A stretch of DNA of 64,000 bases from Microcoleus sp. FACHB-831 (GTDB lineage Bacteria > Cyanobacteriota > Cyanobacteriia > Cyanobacteriales > FACHB-T130): assembly GCF_014695585.1 (NCBI RefSeq), contig NZ_JACJON010000046.1:1-64000 (forward strand), read 5' to 3'. A program made the position numbers and the translations under genes. Below the pieces are notes generated by a model. The model was not told the origin of the DNA. It searched no databases and worked only from the letters and a program-made list of their open reading frames with translations. Below, in pieces: positions 19,855 through 28,827 of the stretch; within the stretch, counting starts at the first letter, position 1; each line of letters begins with the position of its first letter.

Positions 19855-20688
19855 CTACAGCAGACCTTCGTCAGCATCAGCAGGAGGTTCAATTCCCAAA
19901 AATTCCCTGTATATCCTATCTTTGTATTCCCTACCAATTTCGTTGACAGCATCAATGAATGATTGGTAAGTACCCAAACCGCCTATCTTCTCCCAAAACT
20001 GATCCCCTATAAGAACTACTTCATCTTCTTGCATATTGAACCATCTGCCGGGAAAACTCCAAGCATAATTTTCTTTGCACCCGTATGGGTTATATGGCAA
20101 CGCATAGTATGCTCCATCAACTTTTAGTGGCTCCATACTGTATAGTTTTAGTATTTTTTCTTTACTAACTTTTGTTTGATCGCTATTGGGAAGAGGAGCT
20201 TTAAGCTCAAAAGCATACTTTTTATTATTAGTTCTATCCTCAGCGTAAACATCACAAACTACAGAAACGGGTATGTCTTCGCCATCTCCATCTAGAATGT
20301 AAGCTAACTCAGTATCCCAATCTGGTTTGATTCTTTTTTGTCCTCCAACTGCGTGTTCTAGCCTGTTAAGCACTTCTTGAATCCGCCTCAATCTCTCGGC
20401 TTTTACTGTTCCATGAATGCTATGGTTTATAGCGCCATATCCTATCCCTTCGTTAGCTGCAACCACAGCTAAGGTTTCCCATGCTGAACCAAAGGGTGTG
20501 ACAAACCTTCTCTCAAAATGAGAACCTTTGAATATTTCATCAGGAACTAAAGCTGCATAAAGAGGCTTTTTAGCCCGATGATCTTCTTTAATAAAAGGAT
20601 CTTTGAGCAAAACATTGTGCATAACTCTATCCATCATTTTTTTTATAACTGCTTGGATTGCAGCTTTCATCTGCTGCTGGTCAGCCAT
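19855..20688 (-). CDS. Type II restriction endonuclease, TdeIII-like
   Basis: Predicted restriction endonuclease of 277 residues. I place it near the TdeIII family from sequence style (HFERRFVTPFGSAWETLA and GTVKAERLRRIQEVLNRLE). A plausible PD-(D/E)xK catalytic set is D146 in VSVVCDVYAE with E161 and K163 in KYAFELKAP. Its position 50 bp downstream of a DNA methyltransferase on the same strand supports an R-M operon, methylase first. The C-terminus ends in an acidic PADADEGLL. Recognition site unknown. No frameshift is seen, so it could be active. Confidence 0.8.
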   Translation of the reverse strand: MADQQQMKAAIQAVIKKMMDRVMHNVLLKDPFIKEDHRAKKPLYAALVPDEIFKGSHFERRFVTPFGSAWETLAVVAANEGIGYGAINHSIHGTVKAERLRRIQEVLNRLEHAVGGQKRIKPDWDTELAYILDGDGEDIPVSVVCDVYAEDRTNNKKYAFELKAPLPNSDQTKVSKEKILKLYSMEPLKVDGAYYALPYNPYGCKENYAWSFPGRWFNMQEDEVVLIGDQFWEKIGGLGTYQSFIDAVNEIGREYKDRIYREFLGIEPPADADEGLL

Positions 20689-20738
20689 ATTTAAAACTTC
20701 CTCGTATTGCCACTACTTTGCTATGTTTTACCTATACT

Positions 20739-21968
20739 TCAGCGTTTCCGCCAGATAAATACAGACTCGTAAAACTCACCAGAACGTCTTCCCGTCCTCC
20801 TGTTGACATGACGCTGAACAATAGCCTCTACTTCTACACCGATAAAATCAGCTATTTGACCGTAAAGATTAGCTTTGTCACCCGCTATTACAATCAAACG
20901 GCTGCCTGCTGGCATAGAATCAAGCGCATTACGGAATACTTCTGAAATGTCTTGTTGGTACTGTCGTTGCGCTTTCTGGCTAGAACCATTAGCCGCGGCT
21001 CCAATTTCCCGTTCGCGTTTATCTTCCAACCCTAGTAAGTGGTAGGCGTAAGCGTGTTGTTCGTGGTAGTCAATTAAACCGACATAAGGGGGACTGGTGA
21101 TTACCCCATCTATTGGGGGAGGTGCAGTTTTACGGCTGTCAGCGTGACAGGCGATCGCCACTGCATCCGTGCGTCTGACTGAAAACTCTTCGAGCCTTTT
21201 AATAGTATCAAGGCTATATCGCTTCAAGAATTTTAATGCTTCTGTGGTGGGTTGGCATAACCTCGAATGTTTATAACACCAGTAAGGCTCTGTCTGGGGA
21301 TTTTTGGGAAAATCTAAATCAAAGTGCGTAGTCAAACGAGCCGAACGAGCCGAACGAGACAGTATTATTTTCAGTAAACTTTGATACTCATAACCTTCAG
21401 ACTCAATCAATTGACGATAGACTAATAACTCCCGACGAGCTTGCGGTGCAAACCACTGCTGAAGATACGGATCATCTGTTTCTTTCAAAAGCCAAGTTGG
21501 TGAACTTTCTTCCCATATGCATAATTGTTGGGATTTTGGCTGGCTTATGTCACGAGTTTTATTAAAAATATCCATAACTTCCTTGCGGACTTTAACTAAG
21601 TCATACTTTGCTGTTTTAGTACGAGTAAGAAGTACGTTAAAAGCCGATACATCATAACCAATAGAATTAATTCCCAACTCATTAGCTTGAACCAAAGTTG
21701 TACCTGAGCCACAAAAAGGATCTAATACAGTTTGTCCAGGACTAAAGTATTTTCGCAGAAATATCTCAACTAATTGGGGGATAAACTTACCTAGATATGG
21801 ATGAAGCCTATGAACGTGTTTTGTCCGTTCCTTTTCAGGTAACTCTTTCTCGCGCCAGTTTAAATTTAAATTTTCTAAATTCGTATCTTTTGTAACTTCA
21901 CTTGGCACAGTAGTTAAATCTGCACGCGAATATAATGCTACACGTTCTTCTTCATTTGTCAGCATCAC
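20739..21968 (-). CDS. Site-specific DNA methyltransferase (type II R-M)
   Basis: SAM-dependent DNA methyltransferase of 409 residues that would protect the host from the adjacent nuclease. Motif I is LDPFCGSGTT at about residues 82-91. The catalytic motif IV is TSPPY at 291-295; SPPY is most common in N4-cytosine enzymes but also occurs in N6-adenine enzymes. The 200 residues between the motifs probably hold the target-recognition region. LHPYLGKFIPQL before motif I is typical of this class. Start may be ATG 21968 or the adjacent ATG 21965. It is transcribed divergently from the EF-G gene. Confidence 0.9.
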   Translation of the reverse strand: MMLTNEEERVALYSRADLTTVPSEVTKDTNLENLNLNWREKELPEKERTKHVHRLHPYLGKFIPQLVEIFLRKYFSPGQTVLDPFCGSGTTLVQANELGINSIGYDVSAFNVLLTRTKTAKYDLVKVRKEVMDIFNKTRDISQPKSQQLCIWEESSPTWLLKETDDPYLQQWFAPQARRELLVYRQLIESEGYEYQSLLKIILSRSARSARLTTHFDLDFPKNPQTEPYWCYKHSRLCQPTTEALKFLKRYSLDTIKRLEEFSVRRTDAVAIACHADSRKTAPPPIDGVITSPPYVGLIDYHEQHAYAYHLLGLEDKREREIGAAANGSSQKAQRQYQQDISEVFRNALDSMPAGSRLIVIAGDKANLYGQIADFIGVEVEAIVQRHVNRRTGRRSGEFYESVFIWRKR

Positions 21969-22166
21969 GTTAACTTTTCAACGGTTAGATAATGGTCAAA
22001 ATTTCCGGCTCCATAGATCATATACCGCGAAGCTCCGTCCGCGCCACTTTGCGATCGCTGCTCCTTTATACACCATTGACAATTTTGTAGTATTTTTGTA
22101 GTATAAAGATAGTTGCTCAAGTGGCAAATATCTTTTCATCGCTCTGGTAAGGCAGAGTATTGTCCT

Positions 22167-24236
22167 ATGATTCCCCGAAAACGCATCCGTAATATTGGAA
22201 TTTCTGCTCATATCGACTCTGGTAAAACAACACTAAGCGAGCGGATTCTTTACTACACGGGCAAAATTTACAAAATTGGGGAAGTAAAAGGTAGCGGAGA
22301 TACTGCCACGCTGGACTACATGAAGCTTGAGCAAGAAAAAGGTATCACCATCACTTCAGCTGCTACAACTTGCATCTGGAATGATATCCAAATCAACCTA
22401 ATCGATACCCCCGGACACGTAGACTTCACAATTGAAGTAGAGCGTGCTTTGCGAGTTCTGGATGGCGCAATTATGGTGCTGTGCGCCGTTGCTGGAGTTC
22501 AGTCGCAATCCATCACAGTCGATAGGCAAATGAAGCGCTATCGCGTGCCGCGTATTGCCTTCATTAATAAGATGGATCGTGCGGGTGCAAATCCGTTCCG
22601 AGTTGTGCAAGCGCTTAGGGCCAAATTAAATTTAAATCCCCTACTCCTTCAATATCCAATCGGCAGCGAGGATAACTTTGTTGGCGTTATCGATTTAATT
22701 GAGATGACAGCAAATTACTTTGAAGGAGCAAAAGGCGAAAATCGCGTTAGCCAGCTTATTCCCGAACACCTACAAGATGAGGCAAAAGAGGCACGAGTAA
22801 AGATGCTCGATCGGCTTTCCATGTTTTCAGAAGAAATGATGGAAATGCTGCTTGAAGGCAAAGAAGTTCCCAAGGAGATAATTTGGACAACTATTCGCAA
22901 GGGAACTTTAAGTCTTGAGTTGACACCAGTTCTTTTAGGTTCTGCCTTCAAAAATAAGGGCGTTCAGAACCTGCTCGATGCTGTAGACCTTTATCTGCCA
23001 TCTCCAGAAGATCGGGAAGTAGTAACGGCAATTGATATTAGCACTAAGGAGAAAGTTAATGTCTACCCAGATAAAGACGCAAATCTTGTTGCTTTGGCGT
23101 TCAAAATTACAGATGATGCGTTTGGTCAACTGACTTATACTCGCATCTATTCCGGTACGCTGCGCGAGGGAAAACGGATCTACAACACCCGCACTAACCA
23201 ACGGTTTCAAGTCAGCCAAATCGTGCAGATGCATGCCAACAAACGCGAACACGTAGAAAGTGCAGCGGCTGGAGAAATTGTAGCTTTGCTTGGTGTGGAT
23301 TGCGCTTCGGGCGACACATTTTGCTCGGAAGGAACAAACCTTTCTCTAGAGCAAATGTTTGTACCAGAACCCGTAATTACCTTAGCGATCGCGCCCAAAA
23401 AACGGGACGATGCCGATCAAATTTCCAAGGCGCTTAACCGCTTTATGCGAGAAGATCCCACCTTCCGAGTCAGCATCGATCCCGAATCTAAGGAAACATT
23501 GATATCGGGAATGGGCGAACTCCACCTGGAAATTTACATCGAGCGAATTAAGCGCGAATACAACGCGGAAGTCTACGTCGGTGCGCCAGCAGTAGCCTAT
23601 CGCGAAACAGTCTCTCAATCGGCAAGTTTTGATTACAAACTCAGGAAACAATCAGGAGGAAGCGGTCAATATGCTCATGTAATTGGTCGTATTGAAGCTT
23701 GTGAAGAACCTTTTGTGTTCGAGAACCGAGTTGTCGGCGGTGCGATTCCCAAGCAATTCATCCCTGCTTGCGAAAAAGGCTTCCGCGATGCTATAGAAAG
23801 CGGACTTTTAATTGGTTATCCAATTATTGGAGTCAAAGTAATTCTAGAAGGCGGTTCTTACCATAACGTTGATTCTTCGGAAATGGCATTCCGGGTTGCG
23901 GCGAAGCAAGGATTCCAACAAGCATGTGCCAAAGCGACGCCGATTATTCTCGAACCAATTATGCTTGTGGAAGTGGAAACACCAAACGATTTTGTAGGAC
24001 GGGTGCAGGGTGATTTGTCGTCTCGTCGCGGCTTGCTGCTGGGTTCGCAGACGATAGAAAATTATGCCGCAATCCGTGCTGAAATACCGCTTGTGGAAAT
24101 GTTTGGTTACTCGACACCGCTGCGATCGCTTTCTTCGGGGATGGCTAATTTCTCTATGGAGTTCGCTGACTACAGACAGGTTCCCGCCAGCGTTCAGCAG
24201 CAGCTAATTGCAGACGCCGCCAAACTGCGCGGCTAA
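22167..24236 (+). CDS. fusA: Elongation factor G-like GTPase, divergent paralogue
   Basis: EF-G family translational GTPase, 689 residues from the ATG at 22167; the in-frame extension upstream has no family similarity. P-loop AHIDSGKT (14-21), DTPGHVDFTIEVERALRVLDG and NKMD are present, as are the later EF-G domains (RVQGDLSSRRG, near the C-terminus). The P-loop serine in HIDSGK, the segment TGKIYKIGEVKG and ERGI-equivalent EKGITITSAATTCIW match mitochondrial-type EFG1 and spd-type EF-G better than the canonical cyanobacterial EF-G (HIDAGK). It is not in a str operon, so it is probably an extra copy. Whether it works in translocation or ribosome recycling is unclear. Confidence 0.88.
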   Translation: MIPRKRIRNIGISAHIDSGKTTLSERILYYTGKIYKIGEVKGSGDTATLDYMKLEQEKGITITSAATTCIWNDIQINLIDTPGHVDFTIEVERALRVLDGAIMVLCAVAGVQSQSITVDRQMKRYRVPRIAFINKMDRAGANPFRVVQALRAKLNLNPLLLQYPIGSEDNFVGVIDLIEMTANYFEGAKGENRVSQLIPEHLQDEAKEARVKMLDRLSMFSEEMMEMLLEGKEVPKEIIWTTIRKGTLSLELTPVLLGSAFKNKGVQNLLDAVDLYLPSPEDREVVTAIDISTKEKVNVYPDKDANLVALAFKITDDAFGQLTYTRIYSGTLREGKRIYNTRTNQRFQVSQIVQMHANKREHVESAAAGEIVALLGVDCASGDTFCSEGTNLSLEQMFVPEPVITLAIAPKKRDDADQISKALNRFMREDPTFRVSIDPESKETLISGMGELHLEIYIERIKREYNAEVYVGAPAVAYRETVSQSASFDYKLRKQSGGSGQYAHVIGRIEACEEPFVFENRVVGGAIPKQFIPACEKGFRDAIESGLLIGYPIIGVKVILEGGSYHNVDSSEMAFRVAAKQGFQQACAKATPIILEPIMLVEVETPNDFVGRVQGDLSSRRGLLLGSQTIENYAAIRAEIPLVEMFGYSTPLRSLSSGMANFSMEFADYRQVPASVQQQLIADAAKLRG

Positions 24237-24240
24237 ACCA

Positions 24241-24281
24241 AATGTAGGGGCGCTATCCAAGTAGCCCCTACTTGGTTTTTT
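24241..24281 (+). terminator. Intrinsic terminator after EF-G gene
   Basis: GTAGGGGC (24244-24251) pairs with GCCCCTAC (24264-24271), followed by TTGGTTTTTTT. It begins 5 bp after the stop codon. Confidence 0.85.
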
Positions 24282-24357
24282 TACAGGCGATCGCGTTGGT
24301 GCTTTCATATCAATGCGGTTGATTGCTTAAGATCGCAATTTTCGACGATTTACCTTC

Positions 24358-24388
24358 AATCAAAAATCAAAAATCAAAAATCAAAAAT
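24358..24388. repeat. 7-bp tandem array (AATCAAA)
   Basis: Four copies of the heptamer AATCAAA in the spacer between the EF-G gene and purH, about 70 bp before the purH start. It is the third distinct 7-bp array in the window. Confidence 0.75.
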
Positions 24389-24455
24389 TGATGTCACGCG
24401 CTACGCGATCGCATTTATCCTGAATAAGAGTTGGATAAACGGAGACTTCTAATTC

Positions 24456-26003
24456 ATGGCGCGTCTGGCACTGCTGAGTGTATCTGATAAAACTGGGCTA
24501 ATTGAATTTGCCCGCAAACTGGTTGAAGAATTTGGGTTCGATGTCATCAGCAGTGGTGGAACTGCCAAAGCACTCAAAGAGGCAGGGATACCAGTTACTA
24601 AAGTTTCCGATTACACTGGTTCTCCAGAAATTTTAGGAGGACGAGTCAAAACCCTACACCCCCGGATTCATGGCGGTATTTTAGCGCGTCGCGACGAACC
24701 TTCGGACGTAGCAGATTTAGAAAATCAGCAGATTCGCCCCATCGATCTAGTCGTTGTTAATCTGTATCCCTTTGAGCAAACTATTGCTAAACCGGGTTGT
24801 ACCTTAGCAGACGCAGTTGAGCAGATTGACATAGGTGGCCCTGCTATGCTGAGGGCATCTGCAAAAAACTTCAAATATCTGACAGTTTTGTGCAACCCCG
24901 TGCAGTACGACGCTTACTTGGAGCAGTTGTACAAGCATGGGGAGGCTCCATCTTTCGAGTTCCGCAAAGCCTGTGCCCAACACGCATTTTCGCACACGGC
25001 GACTTATGACACTGCGATCGCTTCTTACTTGGTAAGTCAAGAGGAAGAAACAGCCAGCGATTTACCAGAACACTTTACAATTTCCGGTAAACAACTGCAA
25101 TCTCTACGTTATGGTGAAAATCCCCATCAACCAGCAGCATGGTATCAAAGTGGGACGGCGAAAAGTGGCTTTTCTGCTGCTACTAAATTGCAAGGGAAGG
25201 AACTTAGTTACAACAACTTAGTAGATTTAGAAGCAGCACGGCGAATTATTGCTGAGTTTCCCGATACGCCAGCAGCGGCTATTCTTAAACATACTAATCC
25301 CTGCGGTGTCGCTTTGGGGAATAGTTTATCGGAAGCTTACGAAAAGGCTTTCAATGCTGACTCTGTTTCTGCGTTTGGCGGAATTGTGGCGTTGAACCAT
25401 CCTATCGACGCGGCTACTGCAACACAGTTAACCAAGACATTTTTGGAATGTATTTTAGCGCCTGGTTGTGACGCAGAAGCACAAGAAATTATGGGTGCTA
25501 AAACCAACGTGCGAGTTTTAATTTTGCCAGATTTAAAGTCGGGGCCGCAACAGACAATTAAAGCGATCGCTGGTGGATTTCTGGCTCAAAATTCAGATGA
25601 TGCGGTAGAAAACCCTAGCGATTGGCAGGTAGTAACCGAGAAGCAACCAACACCAGAACAATTGGAAGAATTGCTATTTGCTTGGAAAGTCTGCAAGCAC
25701 GTTAAGTCTAATGCAATTGTAGTCACACGCGATCGCGCTACATTAGGCGTTGGTGCTGGTCAAATGAATCGCGTCGGTTCTGCCAAAATTGCTTTAGAAC
25801 AAGCTGGAGAAAAATCGCAAGGTGCTACTCTAGCTAGCGATGGTTTCTTCCCCTTCGATGACTCGGTAAAAACAGCAGCAGCGGCAGGAATTGTTGCTAT
25901 TGTGCAGCCTGGCGGTAGCATGCGCGATGCGGATTCTATCAAAGCTGCTAATGAGTTGGGATTGGTGATGGTTTTCACCAAAGTTCGCCACTTTTTACAT
26001 TAA
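24456..26003 (+). CDS. purH: Bifunctional AICAR transformylase/IMP cyclohydrolase
   Basis: Catalyses the last two steps of de novo IMP synthesis. 515 residues. The N-terminal cyclohydrolase half shows ALLSVSDKTGL, SSGGTAKALKEAG and GGRVKTLHPRIHGGIL; the C-terminal transformylase half shows LRYGENPHQ, LKHTNPCGVA (catalytic Lys-His) and the terminal DSIKAANELGLVMVFT. Full length with no disruption. The ATG at 24456 lies after GGAGACTTCTAATTC. It is a single-gene unit on the plus strand. Confidence 0.98.
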   Translation: MARLALLSVSDKTGLIEFARKLVEEFGFDVISSGGTAKALKEAGIPVTKVSDYTGSPEILGGRVKTLHPRIHGGILARRDEPSDVADLENQQIRPIDLVVVNLYPFEQTIAKPGCTLADAVEQIDIGGPAMLRASAKNFKYLTVLCNPVQYDAYLEQLYKHGEAPSFEFRKACAQHAFSHTATYDTAIASYLVSQEEETASDLPEHFTISGKQLQSLRYGENPHQPAAWYQSGTAKSGFSAATKLQGKELSYNNLVDLEAARRIIAEFPDTPAAAILKHTNPCGVALGNSLSEAYEKAFNADSVSAFGGIVALNHPIDAATATQLTKTFLECILAPGCDAEAQEIMGAKTNVRVLILPDLKSGPQQTIKAIAGGFLAQNSDDAVENPSDWQVVTEKQPTPEQLEELLFAWKVCKHVKSNAIVVTRDRATLGVGAGQMNRVGSAKIALEQAGEKSQGATLASDGFFPFDDSVKTAAAAGIVAIVQPGGSMRDADSIKAANELGLVMVFTKVRHFLH

Positions 26004-26111
26004 GTCGCGCTGGCTAAGCTTTGCTTCTGATTTCTTAACAATCATAAACCGAAAGCGATCGCGCCGCGAAGAACTGCTAAAGAACAAAGCTAACGCGATC
26101 GCTTGTTTATA

Positions 26112-26456
26112 TTAACTATTTTCTTCACTCTCCTTACCGGAATCTTCTACTTTTCGGGTATCGTCCTCTTCTACTTTTTGGGTATCGTCCTCTTCTACTT
26201 TTTGAGTATCGTCCTCTTCTACTTTTTGAGTATCGTCCCCGCTTTCGAGGTTGCTGAGCAAATCTTGCATCTCCTGTTTCTCAGCCTCAAGTTCAGCTTT
26301 CTTTTCGTCAAATTTTTCTAATTCAGCATCGATTTTACCTACTTCATCTTTTAACAAATCAACCAATTTCTGTTTTTCGCTAACCTGTGCAACCCCAAGT
26401 CTTTCCAGTTCAGCCTGCATTCTAGCTATTTGAGACTTTAGTTCCTTATTAGACAT
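26112..26456 (-). CDS. Small coiled-coil protein with acidic 8-residue repeats
   Basis: 114 residues, not recognised. Residues 1-75 form a continuous coiled coil rich in Lys, Glu and Leu (SNKELKSQIARMQAELERL..., DAELEKFDEKKAELEAEKQE). An acidic tail follows with four copies of DDTQKVEE (one as DDTRKVED), encoded by 24-bp DNA repeats. No signal peptide or membrane segment. A perfect palindrome lies just upstream of the start, in the place of a normal RBS, suggesting regulated expression. It is 265 bp downstream of the GalU-type gene on the same strand. Confidence 0.7.
   Translation of the reverse strand: MSNKELKSQIARMQAELERLGVAQVSEKQKLVDLLKDEVGKIDAELEKFDEKKAELEAEKQEMQDLLSNLESGDDTQKVEEDDTQKVEEDDTQKVEEDDTRKVEDSGKESEENS
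26144..26239 (-). repeat. 24-bp tandem coding repeats
   Basis: Four copies of a 24-bp unit containing CGTCCTCTTCTACTTTTTG encode the DDTQKVEE repeats at the C-terminus of the coiled-coil protein. The copies are nearly identical, so the array is young. Confidence 0.8.
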
Positions 26457-26465
26457 ATATAATCT

Positions 26466-26487
26466 CTATTGGTAAAGTTACCAATAG
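26466..26487. promoter_or_regulatory. Perfect palindrome upstream of coiled-coil gene
   Basis: CTATTGGTAA-AG-TTACCAATAG: two 10-bp perfect arms with a 2-bp spacer, ending 9 bp before the ATG of the minus-strand coiled-coil gene. In DNA it looks like a dimer operator. In RNA a 2-nt loop would be strained, so an operator is the better guess. Confidence 0.6.
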
Positions 26488-26721
26488 TATATCCTCTACA
26501 ACACCTGACTTTTAGGGCTTTTTTTGAAATAATTCTTATTATAAAAAAGTTATATATCTTTTTTTATTCGCGATTTTTTTGACTTGCGGCTAAATTTCCT
26601 CCGCGTTTTGTCGGACGAAGGTAATTTCCTCGAAAATTTATAGTTTCGGCAATCACCAGTTTTGTTTTAACACGGGATTCGGGGTGGGAAGCTAACGTAT
26701 TTGGCTAGCTTATTCCCTAAT

Positions 26722-27615
26722 TTATGAGTTACGAAAATCAATCATTGTCTGTCGATACGTCTCTGGCAATCCCGTGTCAAAACATTTTCCTTTAACAACG
26801 TACCCAGTGACTCCCTCATCTTGCCGCAATCTGTCAATACAGGACGTTAACTGAAATTCACCCCGTTCGCGGATGTTGTTGCTAATGTGTTCTTCTAAGT
26901 AGTCAAAAATTTTAGGCGTAAGTACATATAAGCCGAATACAGCTAGAAATTCATCATCTGCCATTCCCTCTACACGCAAATGCTTCCGTGCATATTCAAT
27001 ATCCGGCTTTTCGTATAGTTGGTTTATAGAAAGAATTGAGTTTTGTTCTTGCCAAAACCCTGTAATGCAGCCAGCCTTTTGAATAATCTCTACTGGCATT
27101 ACAGTTAAGCCAACAACGCTTTTGTTGAATTGTTGGTAAATGTCTATAACTTGGCTAGAACAAGATTTTTCCGTGCTTGATATGTAAACATGATCGCCTA
27201 ACAGCAGCAGAAATGTCTCATCTTTTACCCAATTTTTAGCACAAGATACGGCATGACCGAACCCTTCCTGTTCGTCCTGTGTCAAAATTGTAATTCTTTT
27301 GCCAATATCTACAAGATATTGGCTGTATTCCTGATTTTGTTGGGATAGTTTATTGAAAAGCTCTTTAGTGGGTGGAGTTTTAAAGAACTCCTCAAAAAGT
27401 GCGCGATCGCTTTTTTGTACGACAATCCCAATTTCTTCTATCCCAGCACTAATTGCTTCTTCAACAATCGCCATAATTACTGGTTTGGCGCGTCCATCTC
27501 TATCGATAATCGGGAAAAGTTCTTTTTTTACCACTTTTGTAGCTGGAAACAGACGAGTGCCGAAACCTGCGGCTGGAATAACAGCTTTGCGAACTTTGTT
27601 TTTTGAAGATTGCAT
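26722..27615 (-). CDS. galU: UTP-glucose-1-phosphate uridylyltransferase-type enzyme
   Basis: Sugar-1-phosphate nucleotidyltransferase of the GalU family, 297 residues. The nucleotide-binding signature AVIPAAGFGTRLFPATKVVKKELFP opens the protein. EQEGFGHAVSCAKNWV, LLLGDHVYIS (metal-binding Asp) and the C-terminal KGKCFDTGLPETYRQTMIDF are also typical. It is 34 bp downstream of a GHMP sugar kinase, so the pair may phosphorylate a sugar at C1 and activate it to a UDP-sugar. The usual housekeeping role, UDP-glucose synthesis, is equally possible if this is the only copy. Confidence 0.88.
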   Translation of the reverse strand: MQSSKNKVRKAVIPAAGFGTRLFPATKVVKKELFPIIDRDGRAKPVIMAIVEEAISAGIEEIGIVVQKSDRALFEEFFKTPPTKELFNKLSQQNQEYSQYLVDIGKRITILTQDEQEGFGHAVSCAKNWVKDETFLLLLGDHVYISSTEKSCSSQVIDIYQQFNKSVVGLTVMPVEIIQKAGCITGFWQEQNSILSINQLYEKPDIEYARKHLRVEGMADDEFLAVFGLYVLTPKIFDYLEEHISNNIRERGEFQLTSCIDRLRQDEGVTGYVVKGKCFDTGLPETYRQTMIDFRNS

Positions 27616-27649
27616 ATATTTTTTGCTATTTGATTATTTTGTAGATTTA

Positions 27650-28741
27650 TTATCTATAAGCTTCTCCTACAACAGATGAATTTGTAGAAGGTGAATACTC
27701 GCCTATCACCAGTTTTATACATTTCATCTGCGGAAAATCCCGCTCAAAAATTTCCATTACCTGGTGCTGGCTTTCCTCATCTTTAACAATAAATTGAACT
27801 GTGCCATCGCCTTGCGACCCAACACCTTTACCACCTAAAATATAGGGTTGAATTGGCTCATAGTTGAGTATTTTGTGCAGTACGGGAGCAGTTAACTGAG
27901 AAGGACAAGCAGGTATTAGATGCTTGTCAAATTCGGTTTGTGCTATTTCCATCAAAGCGCCAAGTTGTTCGGAAGCGCCTTTTTGTATAGCGTTAACTGC
28001 CTGATGTGTAATTTGAAAACTGATAGATCCAAGATATTTCTGGACGTTTCTGTGTACTTCGTTGGTGGCGATAGGATAAGACTGATTGAGTTGGCTGAGA
28101 ATTTCTAGAGTATTTTTGTTTGCACCGAGATCTACAATTACAAAAAAGAGATCTTTAGCAACGTTTAACTCGATGACATCAGTGCGATCGCCATCAAATA
28201 TCATTAATATTGGTCTGTTCCCGTAAGCACAAGCCTGATCCATACGACCGCAGCGTGAAGGTGTGGTAATTTCACCTTGATAAGCTAATTCCATCTCACC
28301 CCTAATTGTCATCTTCAAGTCATAGATACAATTAAATGCCCTCGCCACAAGTACGCATAAAGCTGCACTCGATGAAAGACCTTTTTTTATCGGCAAATCT
28401 GTTAAGTAATTGTCAATTTCAATTCCGCCAACGCGATAGTGAGTGATGGCTTGGTAAGCAACCCCAGCAGCATAACTAAAAAAACCGCCTTTTTCCGCTT
28501 CGGCAAGTAAAGTCGGTCTTTCCATAGGCAAAACAAAGGGTTCTTTACGGGTTCCATCACTTAAGGATGTGCGTAAAATTAGCTGGTTTGGATGAGACTT
28601 AACTGATGCATAAAGTCCCTGATTTGTACCAACAATTAAAGCAGCACCCTTTTCCAAAGCAGGATTTAGGCGACGATATCCCCCCGCCCAATCGCTGTGT
28701 TCGCCAAATAAACAAAGGCGACCAGGAACAAAAATTTTCAT
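27650..28741 (-). CDS. GHMP-family sugar kinase (galactokinase/arabinokinase-like)
   Basis: ATP-dependent small-molecule kinase of the GHMP fold, 363 residues from the ATG at 28741. The galactokinase-like N-terminal PGRLCLFGEHSDWAGG sets the sugar-kinase subgroup. The ATP motif LPIKKGLSSSAALCVLVA is intact, SRCGRMDQACAYGN matches the galactokinase region and motif 3 is GGKGVGSQGDG. A GGAGG lies 14 nt before this ATG; in-frame ATGs at 28762 and 28765 would place that GGAGG inside the gene. The product is probably a sugar-1-phosphate; which sugar (galactose, arabinose, glucuronate, fucose) cannot be told. Confidence 0.87.
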   Translation of the reverse strand: MKIFVPGRLCLFGEHSDWAGGYRRLNPALEKGAALIVGTNQGLYASVKSHPNQLILRTSLSDGTRKEPFVLPMERPTLLAEAEKGGFFSYAAGVAYQAITHYRVGGIEIDNYLTDLPIKKGLSSSAALCVLVARAFNCIYDLKMTIRGEMELAYQGEITTPSRCGRMDQACAYGNRPILMIFDGDRTDVIELNVAKDLFFVIVDLGANKNTLEILSQLNQSYPIATNEVHRNVQKYLGSISFQITHQAVNAIQKGASEQLGALMEIAQTEFDKHLIPACPSQLTAPVLHKILNYEPIQPYILGGKGVGSQGDGTVQFIVKDEESQHQVMEIFERDFPQMKCIKLVIGEYSPSTNSSVVGEAYR

Positions 28742-28827
28742 AAAATTTTCTACCACCTCCATCATTTAGATTTTGCGCGATCGCTGCTAAAAATTACCGA
28801 CAGCATGAGTAAAATCCACACTTGATA

